Positions 54,676-63,885 of a stretch of 64,000 nt of DNA are shown here, one piece after another. Origin of the DNA: Deinococcus fonticola (GTDB lineage: Bacteria > Deinococcota > Deinococci > Deinococcales > Deinococcaceae); NCBI RefSeq assembly GCF_004634215.1, contig NZ_SMMH01000020.1:5892-69891 (forward strand). Direction: 5' to 3'. How positions within the stretch are numbered: position 1 is the stretch's first letter; the number at the start of each line of letters is the position of its first letter. The notes beneath the pieces were generated by a model. It was not told the DNA's origin. It searched no databases and saw only the letters and a program-made list of their open reading frames with translations. The position numbers and the translations under genes are program-made.

Positions 54676-54736
54676 CGTCCAGGCGTCTGAGCGTCTAAGT
54701 TTTTGCTTAGCTGCCTGACCCTTAGACGCTTGGACG
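54676..54736. repeat. imperfect inverted repeat between GerMN gene and smc
   Basis: AGCGTCTAAG (54690-54699) / CTTAGACGCT (54721-54730), with outer CGTCC / GGACG arms. Three GCGTC units are also spaced at about 8-10 bp. It could be a terminator or a binding site. Confidence 0.5.
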
Positions 54737-54743
54737 ACGTTCC

Positions 54744-57700
54744 TTGATCCGCGCCATTACCTTGCAGGGCTTCAAATCGTTCGCGGATCGCACGCGCCTG
54801 GAATTCGCGGGGGGCGTGTGCGCGGTCATCGGGCCGAACGGCAGTGGGAAAAGCAACGTGGTGGAGGCGATTCGCTGGGCCACGCACGGGGCGCGGGCGC
54901 GAGAGTTGCGGGCCGGGCGCGGCACGGAGCTGATCTTTCACGGTTCGGGCGGTAAAGCGCCGCTGGGTCTGGCGGAAGTGACTCTGGAACTGCTGACCCC
55001 ACAGGGGCGCGTGAATGTGGCCCGCCGGGTGTACCGCGACGGCACGGGCGAGCAGGACCTGAACGGGCGCGGCGTCCGGGCGCGGGACGTGCAGGCGGCG
55101 CTGCGCGGCACGGGGCTGGGGCCGGGCGGTCTGGCCGTGATCGGGCAGGGCGAGGTGAGCGGCGTCGTGCAGGCCGAGGGCAAAACCCTGCTGGGCTACC
55201 TGCAGGAAGCGGCGGGTCTCTCGCGTTCTGTGACCGTGCGGCAGGAAACCGAGCACCGTCTGAAAGAGGCGGACGCCCACCTGCGCGAGTTGCAACTGCT
55301 GCTGGACGAGCGCCGGCACGCCAGCGAGCGCCTGGCCCGCGCCGCCGCGCAGGCCCGCGAGCACCGCGACCTGACCCTGCGCGTGCTGACGCTGGAGGAC
55401 GCCCTGAAACGCGAGCGTCAGGCCAGCCTGGCGCGTGAAATAGCGCAGGCCAGAGCGGACGCGCAGGCCGCACAGACCCGCAGCGCCGAACTGGGCCGCG
55501 AGGTGCAGGCCGCCGCGCAGCGCGTCGAGGAGGCCCGCGAGCACGCACAGGAAGCCAGAGCCCGCCGGAACGCCTATGCGGGCGCTCTGGAAACCCTGCG
55601 GGCGGCCCGTGAAGCGCACGCACAGGCCGCTCGTTACCGCCAGCACCTTCAAACTGAAGCGGACACCCTGAACCACGAATTACAACAACTGCCGCATACC
55701 GCGCCCGTGCAGGAGGCTCCGGATCTGCCCGCTTTGCAGGAACGGGTGCGGTCGCTGCGCGCCGAGGCAGAAGCCGCAGAAAACCGCGCCCGGAAGCTGG
55801 ACGTGGAACTGGGCCGCGCGCGCACGCAGGCCGCGCAGGCGGCCGAGGCAGCCGCCCGTGCCGACGCCAGCCTGGACACGCTGCGGGCCGAACTGGAGCG
55901 CGCCGAGGGGAACCTGGAAAGCACGCAGCAGGCCCTGGCCGAAGCGCACGAGAAGCACCTGCGGGCCAGCGAACGCCGCGCCGGCGCCGAGGAGACCTTC
56001 GCGGAACTGGCCAGCCGCCGCGCCGCCCTGCAAGCCACAGAGCGCCACCTGAACGCCGAGCAATCGCGCCTGAACGCCAGCCTGGCCCCCCTGAGGCGCG
56101 AACGCGAACGCCTGGAAGCCGCGCTGAACAGTTACTCCCGTTACGGCGAAGGCGCGCGCAACGCCCTGCGCCTCGATCATCCCGGCATCGTGGGTTCCGT
56201 CGCCGACCTGCTCAGCGTTCCCGCCGAGTACGAAACGGCCATCAGCGCCGCACTGGGCCGCCGCCTGGAGCAGGTGGTGGTTCACAGCGGGGAAGACGCC
56301 CGCGAAATCATCGAGGAACTTAAGCGCGTGGGGGGGCGCGCCACCTTCCTGCCCCTCGACCTGATCCGTCCCCGTGCCCGCCGGGACACTGGCCTGCTGC
56401 GCGAGGACGGCGTGATCGGTAACCTCGCTGACCTGTGTCCCACCGACCCCCCGCTGGTGGGCGAGGCTATTCTGGCAGATACGCTGCTGGTGCAGGATTT
56501 GCGCGCTGCGAACCGCCTGGCCCGAACGCACCAGAGCCGCCCGCGCCTCGTCACGCTGGACGGCGAACTGGTGGAACCCGGCGGGGCGATCTCAGGCGGC
56601 CGCCTGCGCGACACGGGCAGCGCCGTGCTGTCGGATCAACGGCGTTTTCAGGAACTGGACGCTGAAATCGAGCAGGCTGAAGCCGGCATCCAACAATTGG
56701 GTGTCACCCTTCAAAGTACGCTGCAGGAGGTGCAGCAGGGCGCTGCGCAGCACGACACCCTCCTTCAGGCCCGCGAGACCGCCGCGCAGGACGAACGAGC
56801 AGCCGAACGCCGCGTCACGGAACTCGGCGCCCAGCAGCGTAGCCTGCTGGCCAACCGTGACCGGCTGCAGGAACGCCTGAATGCCCCCCAGCCGGTGCCG
56901 GAACTCCACCTTCAATGGCCTGATATGGGCGCCCTGGAAACCCAGTTGCTGGAAGTGCGCCAGAGCGCTGAACAGTTCCGCGAGCAGGAACGCGAGGCCG
57001 TGGAGGAACTCGCGCTGGCCCGCGAACTGGACGCCGCCTGGAAAGCCTTCCACACCGCCCAGTCCCGCGCGGTGCAGCTGCGCGCCCGGCAGGACACCAA
57101 CCAGGCTGCCGTAACCGCGCAGGATGCTCACCTGGCCGCCGCGCAGGATGAAGTCGGGTGCCGCGAGGCCGCGCTGGGTTCCCTGGACGAGACGGAATTC
57201 CCCCGCGCCGAAGCGGCCCGCGACGAGGCCGCGCTGGCCTACAGCAACCTGATCGCCGAACAGAACCGCGTCCGCACCCGCCTGGATGACCTGAAGGTGC
57301 TGGTGGCCCGCCGTGAGGGCAGCCTGGAACCCCTTCTCGACGGGTGCAGTCCGCCCGGCACGCCCCGCGAGTGGACGGCGGAACTGAACCGCGCCCGCGC
57401 CGCGCTGGAACAGATGGGGCCAGTCAACGCCCGCGCCGAGGCCGATCACGCCCTGGAGCTGGCCCTCCTCGCCAGTCAGCAGGCCGAGCTGCAAGACGCC
57501 AGTACGGCCGCGCAGGAACTCCGCACACACCTGTCCGAACTGGAAACGGTGGAAGGCCACGCCACCGACGCCGCCTTCGGGCGCGTGAACACCGCTTTTC
57601 GTGAATACAGCGCCGAACTGCTGGGCGGTGTGGGCGAGCTGGAAGCCGAACGCAGCGAGGAAGGCCGCCTGACAGGCGTGCGCCTGGCCGTGCAGCCCAG

Positions 57701-58040
57701 AGGAAAGCGCACCCGCAGCATGACGCTGCTTTCGGCCGGGGAAAGAACCATGGCGGGCCTGGGGTTTCTGTTCGCCCTGAACCACGCCGGCGGTGAGGAC
57801 GGCATGGGCGGCCTGCCGCTCGCCGTCCTCGACGAGGTGGACGCGCCCCTGGACGAAGCGAACATTCGCCGCTTCACGGCCTTCTTGGAGCGCTTCGGGC
57901 AGCGCGGCACCCAGTTTCTGCTGGTCACGCACCAGAAAGCCACCATGGAGGTCGCGCAGGCCCTGTGGGGCGTCACCACCGATCAGGGCGGAGCGAGCCG
58001 CATCCTCAGCATCCGCCAGCGTGAAGATTCCCTGTCGTAA
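54744..58040 (+). CDS. smc: chromosome segregation protein SMC
   Basis: A 1098-residue SMC ATPase. Walker A is GPNGSGKSNVVEAIRWA, the hinge lies about residues 480-600 (GIVGSVADLLSVP, LEQVVVHSGEDAREII, GGRATFLPLD), and the C-terminal head has LLSAGERTMAGLGFLFAL and Walker B LAVLDEVDAPLDEANI. Long Ala/Arg/Glu/Gln-rich coiled coils lie between. It compacts and segregates the chromosome with ScpA/ScpB, not in view. The apparent start is TTG 54744 (then IRAITLQGFKSFAD), with no other in-frame start near. The arms are somewhat short for bacterial SMC. Confidence 0.95.
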   Translation: MIRAITLQGFKSFADRTRLEFAGGVCAVIGPNGSGKSNVVEAIRWATHGARARELRAGRGTELIFHGSGGKAPLGLAEVTLELLTPQGRVNVARRVYRDGTGEQDLNGRGVRARDVQAALRGTGLGPGGLAVIGQGEVSGVVQAEGKTLLGYLQEAAGLSRSVTVRQETEHRLKEADAHLRELQLLLDERRHASERLARAAAQAREHRDLTLRVLTLEDALKRERQASLAREIAQARADAQAAQTRSAELGREVQAAAQRVEEAREHAQEARARRNAYAGALETLRAAREAHAQAARYRQHLQTEADTLNHELQQLPHTAPVQEAPDLPALQERVRSLRAEAEAAENRARKLDVELGRARTQAAQAAEAAARADASLDTLRAELERAEGNLESTQQALAEAHEKHLRASERRAGAEETFAELASRRAALQATERHLNAEQSRLNASLAPLRRERERLEAALNSYSRYGEGARNALRLDHPGIVGSVADLLSVPAEYETAISAALGRRLEQVVVHSGEDAREIIEELKRVGGRATFLPLDLIRPRARRDTGLLREDGVIGNLADLCPTDPPLVGEAILADTLLVQDLRAANRLARTHQSRPRLVTLDGELVEPGGAISGGRLRDTGSAVLSDQRRFQELDAEIEQAEAGIQQLGVTLQSTLQEVQQGAAQHDTLLQARETAAQDERAAERRVTELGAQQRSLLANRDRLQERLNAPQPVPELHLQWPDMGALETQLLEVRQSAEQFREQEREAVEELALARELDAAWKAFHTAQSRAVQLRARQDTNQAAVTAQDAHLAAAQDEVGCREAALGSLDETEFPRAEAARDEAALAYSNLIAEQNRVRTRLDDLKVLVARREGSLEPLLDGCSPPGTPREWTAELNRARAALEQMGPVNARAEADHALELALLASQQAELQDASTAAQELRTHLSELETVEGHATDAAFGRVNTAFREYSAELLGGVGELEAERSEEGRLTGVRLAVQPRGKRTRSMTLLSAGERTMAGLGFLFALNHAGGEDGMGGLPLAVLDEVDAPLDEANIRRFTAFLERFGQRGTQFLLVTHQKATMEVAQALWGVTTDQGGASRILSIRQREDSLS

Positions 58041-58059
58041 AGCTCGCCGCATAAAAAGA

Positions 58060-58091
58060 GATAAAAGAAGACCGGAAGCCTGCGCCTCCGG
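58060..58091 (-). terminator. terminator of lepB
   Basis: CCGGA (58072-58076) / TCCGG (58087-58091) with GC inner pairs; TCTTCTTTTAT follows on the minus strand. Confidence 0.65.
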
Positions 58092-58108
58092 CCTGGTGTT
58101 CCCGCCCT

Positions 58109-58900
58109 TTACTTCGTCAGTTCGCTGAAGCCCTCGGGGCGACTCAGGGCACGCCAGTTCAGTTCGTTCGGGCCGCTGAGTTCCGCGACGGTTTCGTTGG
58201 CGCAGTCGTACTTGGCGGTGGTCTTGCGCATGATGGGCCACACCACGGCGGCGGCGCGCCCGGCGATGTCACGCATGGGCACCGGGCCGAACATGCGCGA
58301 GTCCTCGCTGCCGTTCATGGTGCGGTTGTCGCCCATCAGGAAGTACTGCCCGTCCGGCACGGTGATTTCCTGGGCCTGCTGCACCGCCCCGATGCGGCCC
58401 GCCGCGGCGTTGTTGGCCAGGTCGCTCTGGTTGTCCCAGCAGCCCTGCTGCCGCCAGTAGTCGGTGGTCCAGCTGCTGTCGAGTTTGGTGCCGTTCACGG
58501 TGACTTCCCCGCCGGAAATGCTGATCCTGTCGCCGGGCAGCCCGATCAGGCGCTTGATCAGGAAGGGGCGGTAATTCCACAGGCCAAACGCACTTTTGTT
58601 CAGGTTGCCGATCTGCGCGGCGGCCTCGCGGGGGGGTTTGAAAATCAGGATGTCGCCGCGCTTGAAGTCCCCGACGCCGGCCTTGTGCAGCCATGTCTCG
58701 TACTTGGGGACGAACACGCGCTCGCGGTTACGCAGGTTGGGCATCATGCTATTGCCGTCCACGCCGACCAGCGTGGCCAGAAACTGGGTGATGACCACCG
58801 CGAACACGATGGGTTCCAGGACTTCCTTCCAGAGTTTTTGCAGCGGCGTGGCTGTTGGTTTGGCCTTCACAGGAGTGGCGGGCGCGTCTTGACGAGTCAT
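58109..58900 (-). CDS. lepB: signal peptidase I
   Basis: A 263-residue membrane peptidase that removes signal peptides. One N-terminal membrane segment (about residues 30-50) is followed by the catalytic Ser in DGNSMMPNL, the Lys in [14 protein letters not shown], and [23 protein letters not shown] lies 9 nt before the ATG. Converges with smc. Confidence 0.95.
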   Translation of the reverse strand: MTRQDAPATPVKAKPTATPLQKLWKEVLEPIVFAVVITQFLATLVGVDGNSMMPNLRNRERVFVPKYETWLHKAGVGDFKRGDILIFKPPREAAAQIGNLNKSAFGLWNYRPFLIKRLIGLPGDRISISGGEVTVNGTKLDSSWTTDYWRQQGCWDNQSDLANNAAAGRIGAVQQAQEITVPDGQYFLMGDNRTMNGSEDSRMFGPVPMRDIAGRAAAVVWPIMRKTTAKYDCANETVAELSGPNELNWRALSRPEGFSELTK

Positions 58901-58927
58901 GCAACGCAGAGCATAGCTTAAAAGACG

Positions 58928-59647
58928 TTAAGAGAAGAGGGTGGCCGCCGGGCGCTCGCCCACTGCTCCTTCCCCTGCAGACTCCACGATTCTGCCGTCC
59001 AGCAGGTGCAGGGCGCGGTCGGCCGAAGCGGCCAGCGACTCGTCGTGCGTGACCAGCAGCACGCCGGCCCGCTGCTCGCGGGCCAGTTCCAGCAGCAACC
59101 CCGCGACTCGCTGGGCGTTGGCGCGGTCGAGGCTGCCGGTGGGTTCGTCGGCCAGCACGGCGGCGGGCTGCCCGGCCAGGGCGCGGGCGATGGCGACGCG
59201 CTGGCGTTCGCCGCCGCTCAGGACGCCCGGCATCTCGCGGCTCCGTTCCCCCAGGCCCACGCGCTTCAGCAGCGTCTGGGCGTGCTGCGGGTCACCGGTT
59301 CCGCTCAGCATCAGCGGCACCTGCACGTTTTGCAGGATGGTCAGGTCTTCGAGCAGGTAGTGGTGCTGGAACACCAGGCCCAAGCGCCCGGCGCGGCGCA
59401 CGGCGCGGGCCTGGGTATCCAGCGTGTCCACGCGCTCGCCGGCCCACCACACCTCGCCCTGCTGCGGCACGTCCAGGCCGCCCAGCAGGTGCAGCAGGGT
59501 GCTTTTGCCGCTGCCGCTCGGCCCGCTTACGGCGACCACCTCGCCGGGCTGCACGCTCAGGCTCACGCCGTGCAGCACCGTCGCCGGCCCGAAAGCGTGG
59601 TGCAGGTGCCGGGCTTCCAGGGCGGGGGACGGTGTGGGCACAGTCAT
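58928..59647 (-). CDS. ABC transporter ATP-binding protein (LolD/MacB-type)
   Basis: A 239-residue ATPase. Walker A GPSGSGKSTLLHLLGG, Q-loop FQHHYLLEDLT, signature LSGGERQRVAIARAL, Walker B VLADEPTGSLD. The pattern matches lipoprotein-release or MacB-type exporters. No permease gene is adjacent. TACCAT (59660-59655) lies 7 nt before the ATG. Confidence 0.92.
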   Translation of the reverse strand: MTVPTPSPALEARHLHHAFGPATVLHGVSLSVQPGEVVAVSGPSGSGKSTLLHLLGGLDVPQQGEVWWAGERVDTLDTQARAVRRAGRLGLVFQHHYLLEDLTILQNVQVPLMLSGTGDPQHAQTLLKRVGLGERSREMPGVLSGGERQRVAIARALAGQPAAVLADEPTGSLDRANAQRVAGLLLELAREQRAGVLLVTHDESLAASADRALHLLDGRIVESAGEGAVGERPAATLFS

Positions 59648-59772
59648 CTGGGGAATGGTAGTGCATCAGGGGCGCTGTGTAGGGGCAGCCGTATTTGGCA
59701 AGGGTGGGGATCGGCCCTTGTGGGGGCGTTTGCATTAACTGGACATCGGGGCGCCCGGGGTGCGCGAGGCGT

Positions 59773-59786
59773 TACAGTGTGGGCGA
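59773..59786 (+). promoter_or_regulatory. -10 element of the Crp/Fnr gene
   Basis: TACAGT (59773-59778) with 7 nt to ATG 59786; it sets the start 260 codons inside a longer open frame. Confidence 0.55.
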
Positions 59787-60478
59787 TGTCCCATCTGGAC
59801 GCCCTGCGCCGTTCTCCACTGTTTGTCCGCGTTCCCGAGGAAGCGCTGCGGGATACGGCGCGCATTGTCATCGAGCGGCAGTTTCAGCCGGGCACGTTGC
59901 TGCTGGAGCAGGACGTGACCGGCGACACGCTGCATATCCTGACGCACGGCATGGTGCGGGTCACGCGGGCCAGTGTCGCGGGCCGCGAGCGCATCCTGGG
60001 CGATATCTACGCGCCCAGCGTGGTGGGGGAGACGGCGGTGCTGGATCAGGGCGAACGCAGCGCGTCGGTGCGGGCCATGACCGAGGTGCGCACGCTGATG
60101 CTGCACCGCGAGCACTTCGAGCAGCTGCTGCAGCGCCACCCGCGCCTGCTGTGGAACCTGACGGTGATGCTGGCCCAGCGGGTCACCGCCCTGAACGACG
60201 AGTTGATCGTGCTGGGGCAGGACACCCAGGCGGCGCTGGCGCATGTGTTCGCGGGCATGTACCGGCAGCGCCTGGCGGCGGGGATGCCGGACGCGCCGGT
60301 GCTGCCGCTGTCCACGGCGGACGTGATGGCGCGGGTCAGTGCCAGCCGCGAGACGGTCACGCGCGTGTTGCGGCGCATGGAGCAGCAGGGCCTCCTGAAG
60401 ACGACGCCTGCGGGTGTGCGCCTGCTCGATCCGGCGCTGCTGGAAGAACTGTCGCTGAACAGTGACGACCTCGACTGA
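59786..60478 (+). CDS. Crp/Fnr family transcriptional regulator
   Basis: A 230-residue regulator. An N-terminal cyclic-nucleotide-binding fold (LDALRRSPLFVRVPEEAL, LLLEQDVTGDTLHILTHGMVRV, GEIYAPSVVGETAVLDQGERSA-like) is followed by a dimerisation helix and a winged helix-turn-helix with VSASRETVTRVLRRMEQQGLL. No Cys cluster typical of Fnr is seen. The effector is unknown. Confidence 0.9.
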   Translation: MSHLDALRRSPLFVRVPEEALRDTARIVIERQFQPGTLLLEQDVTGDTLHILTHGMVRVTRASVAGRERILGDIYAPSVVGETAVLDQGERSASVRAMTEVRTLMLHREHFEQLLQRHPRLLWNLTVMLAQRVTALNDELIVLGQDTQAALAHVFAGMYRQRLAAGMPDAPVLPLSTADVMARVSASRETVTRVLRRMEQQGLLKTTPAGVRLLDPALLEELSLNSDDLD

Positions 60479-60530
60479 CCCCTCAGGGACAGGGGCCTTG
60501 CCTGTCCGGGCCTGCCGGGCGGGGCAGCCC

Positions 60531-60684
60531 GCTAGAGTATTTGACAAAAGAACAGCGTGCTTTTTGTCTGGGCAGACTGGCACAGCTCGCAGAGAGCGAG
60601 TGAATTTAAACGAGCAGGACGGCGAATGGAGTTATGAGGCGTGGTGTTCTCCGCAGAACGGAATTCGGAGAACTGCTCTAGAAT
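60531..60684 (-). repeat. dispersed intergenic repeat, copy B
   Basis: About 150 bp in the opposite orientation to copies A, C and D. Read on the minus strand it starts TCTAGAGCAGTTCTCCGAAT and ends GTTCTTTGTCAAATACTCTA. It contains a GTTCTCCG/CGGAGAAC stem (60645-60672). One end overlaps the TAGAAT -10 (60679-60684) of the zinc-ribbon gene. Confidence 0.75.
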
Positions 60685-60690
60685 CGCGTC

Positions 60691-61029
60691 ATGGCAACGT
60701 TGGAAATAGATTGTCCGGTGTGCGGTGAAGTGCTGGAACTGAGCGCCGAGGATAGGGCCGAATTGCAGGTGGGCGACGTGATCGTCTGCGACTCCTGCAA
60801 CGCCGAGATGGAAGTGACGCGCAACGGCACAGAGGAAGATTTCGAGCTGGATCTGCTGGGCGTGCTGACCACCTGCCCGAACTGCGGGGAGGAATTCGAG
60901 GTCACCGAGGAGATGCTGGATGAGGCCCCGGTGCTGGAAAGTGCCGATGGCGTGACGGTGAGCGTGGTGGACTGCCCGCATTGCCGCGCCCGCATTGAAC
61001 TGGAATTCGAGGAGAACCCGGACAACTGA
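60691..61029 (+). CDS. double zinc-ribbon protein, LysW-like N-terminus
   Basis: A 112-residue acidic protein with two Cys4-type modules. The first (CPVCGEVLEL...VCDSCNAEMEV, residues 8-41) matches the LysW zinc-ribbon layout; the second (CPNCGEEFEV...DCPHCRARIEL) is similar. It lacks the C-terminal EDWGE tail that LysW uses to carry amino acids. It sits directly upstream of a LysW-like gene that has the tail but no cysteines. TAGAAT (60679-60684) is 6 nt before the ATG. Confidence 0.75.
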   Translation: MATLEIDCPVCGEVLELSAEDRAELQVGDVIVCDSCNAEMEVTRNGTEEDFELDLLGVLTTCPNCGEEFEVTEEMLDEAPVLESADGVTVSVVDCPHCRARIELEFEENPDN

Positions 61030-61100
61030 CGACAAGCCGGCTAGACAACTGCATACGTAAATTTTTTCAGGCTCTAGCCTAACAAACGTAAGGAGTAACT

Positions 61101-61274
61101 ATGTCTACCGTTCAATTTGAAAACCCGGATACCGGTGCAACCATCGAGCTGACCAACCCTGAACTCGGCGAACTCGTGATTGACGAGGAAACGGGCGTCG
61201 AATACGAAGTCGTGAGCGTTGAGCCGCCCCGCCTAGAAGCCGCCCCGCAGGAAGCGGAGGACTGGGGCGAATAA
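61101..61274 (+). CDS. lysW: LysW-type amino-group carrier protein without zinc cysteines
   Basis: A 57-residue protein. It ends PQEAEDWGE, the LysW tail whose C-terminal Glu is coupled to alpha-aminoadipate during lysine synthesis, and keeps the [10 protein letters not shown]...[12 protein letters not shown] core. The two CxxC pairs of LysW are replaced: the first reads NPDTG, the second DEETG, so no zinc site remains. AAGGAG (61090-61095) lies 5 nt before the ATG. lysX follows after a hairpin. Confidence 0.88.
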   Translation: MSTVQFENPDTGATIELTNPELGELVIDEETGVEYEVVSVEPPRLEAAPQEAEDWGE

Positions 61275-61288
61275 GTCCCGGCGATGAC

Positions 61289-61324
61289 ACCGCCAGCTTT
61301 CCACAGGCTGGCGGTCTTCGCTGT
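61289..61324 (+). terminator. hairpin between lysW and lysX (attenuator-like)
   Basis: ACCGCCAGC (61289-61297) / GCTGGCGGT (61307-61315), perfect 9-bp stem, 9-nt loop, weak tail cttcgctgt. It may partly stop transcription so that LysW exceeds LysX. Confidence 0.5.
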
Positions 61325-61342
61325 GATCCCCCAGGAACCTTT

Positions 61343-62218
61343 ATGGCCGAACTCGCTGTGCTGTACGACCGTATCCGCCCCGACGAGAAGATGCTTTTCG
61401 AGGCACTCGACGACCTGGGTATGCCCTACGACAAGGTCTACACCCCTCAACTGAAACTGACGTTTGACGAGCACGGGCAGGCGCAGGTGCCGTGGAAGGT
61501 CGCCATCGAACGCTGTGTCAGCCAGACGCGTGGCCACGCCGTGACCCGGGCGCTGGAAGCCTTCGGCGTTCATGTCATCAACCCCAGCCATGTCATCGAA
61601 CTGTGCGGCGACAAACTCGCCACCAACGCCAAGCTGCACGCCGCCGGCCTGCCCACCCCCCGTACCGGCGTGGCTTTCGACGGTGACTCGGCTCTGCACC
61701 TCATCGAGGACATGGGCTACCCCGCCGTGCTGAAACCCACCGTGGGCTCGTGGGGCCGCATGGTCAGCAAGCTGAACGACCGTGACGCCGCCGAGGCGGT
61801 CATCGAGCACAAGGAAGTGCTGGGTGGCCCGCAGCACGGCGTGTTCTACGTGCAGGAGCTGATCGACAAGCCGGGGCGCGACATCCGCGCCTTCGTGGTC
61901 GGCGGCCAGTGCATCGGCGCGATCTACCGCACCAGCGAACACTGGATCACCAACACCGCCCGCGGCGCGAAAGCCAGCAATTGCCCGGTGACCCCCGAGA
62001 TCGCCGATCTGGCGCAGCAGGCCGCCGCTGCCATTCACGGCGAGATCGTCGCCATCGACCTGGTCGAAGATTCCGCCCGTCAGAACAGGTGGGGCGGCCT
62101 GGTCATCATCGAGATCAACCACACCATGGAATTCAAGAATTCCGTCAGTACCACTGGCGTCAACATCCCCCGCCTGATGGCCGAATACGCCGCCGGCAAA
62201 CTGAACGCTTCCCGGTAA
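61343..62218 (+). CDS. lysX: alpha-aminoadipate--LysW ligase LysX
   Basis: A 291-residue ATP-grasp (RimK-like) ligase that joins the LysW C-terminal Glu to the amino group of alpha-aminoadipate. Motifs: [16 protein letters not shown] at the start, [59 protein letters not shown], and [14 protein letters not shown]. The length is typical. Preceded by AGGAACC. The EFKN end and the adjacent LysW support the assignment over RimK. Confidence 0.93.
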   Translation: MAELAVLYDRIRPDEKMLFEALDDLGMPYDKVYTPQLKLTFDEHGQAQVPWKVAIERCVSQTRGHAVTRALEAFGVHVINPSHVIELCGDKLATNAKLHAAGLPTPRTGVAFDGDSALHLIEDMGYPAVLKPTVGSWGRMVSKLNDRDAAEAVIEHKEVLGGPQHGVFYVQELIDKPGRDIRAFVVGGQCIGAIYRTSEHWITNTARGAKASNCPVTPEIADLAQQAAAAIHGEIVAIDLVEDSARQNRWGGLVIIEINHTMEFKNSVSTTGVNIPRLMAEYAAGKLNASR

Positions 62219-62263
62219 ATGGTGGTCAGTCGCACAACCTGACCGGGATGCTCCTGTCCAATC

Positions 62264-62299
62264 GCTGGCCCACAGTTGACTGTCGGCCGGCTTTTTTTT
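62264..62299 (+). terminator. strong intrinsic terminator after lysX
   Basis: GCTGGCC (62264-62270) / GGCCGGC (62285-62291) plus inner ACAGT/ACTGT, followed by eight T residues. Confidence 0.9.
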
Positions 62300-62461
62300 C
62301 TCCAGTCTGGAACCGTTTCCTGGCCGTTCCCGTGCGTGTTACACTGGGCGGGTCTGCTCAGCGTCAGTGTTCGCAATGGGAGTTCTCGTTCGCCCCAATT
62401 GCCCGATACAGCCTTAAAAGGCACGCTCACGGGTAAGAGCCGGGGAAAGGATAGGCATAAC

Positions 62462-63637
<1,176 letters not shown>

Positions 63638-63712
63638 AAGGCGCCTGGGGACTGAAAGCTAGGGACTGGAAGCGTGGCTTCTCCGCTTATCAATGAGCCA
63701 GCTGAAATTGAG

Positions 63713-63750
63713 CGTCCATCTCAGACACAGGAGATGGACGTTCTTTCATT
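63713..63750 (+). terminator. terminator after ABC ATPase
   Basis: CGTCCATCTC (63713-63722) / GAGATGGACG (63731-63740), 8-nt loop, then ttctttcattt. Confidence 0.85.
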
Positions 63751-63804
63751 TCAGTTTCCCGTCAACAGCTGGCCCTATGTTCACCTGACCTTCCCGCGCC
63801 GCGC

Positions 63805-63847
63805 TAGACTGACGCCGCAACCCCCACAATCCCTACAGATCAAGGAG
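63805..63847 (+). promoter_or_regulatory. promoter and RBS of the interrupted secreted-protein gene
   Basis: TAGACT (63805-63810) as -10, with AAGGAG (63842-63847) 5 nt before ATG 63853, a classical leadered start. Confidence 0.5.
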
Positions 63848-63852
63848 ATGAA

Positions 63853-63885
63853 ATGAAAAAAACCCTGCTCACGCTGACGGCCTGA
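63853..63885 (+). pseudogene. 5' fragment of a secreted-protein gene, cut by an IS
   Basis: ATG 63853 opens MKKTLLTLTA and then meets TGA 63883-63885. MKKTLLTLTA is the start of a signal peptide with a strong ribosome-binding site, but the frame stops at the point where an AT-rich, IS-like sequence begins. The original gene could be a sugar-binding protein (after a MalK-type ATPase) or an S-layer-type protein; neither can be shown. The remainder should lie beyond the right edge. Confidence 0.5.

Noticed and set aside
59006..59785. 260-codon extension of the Crp/Fnr frame
   Set aside because: It runs antisense through the ABC ATPase gene and lies upstream of a clear -10 and ATG.
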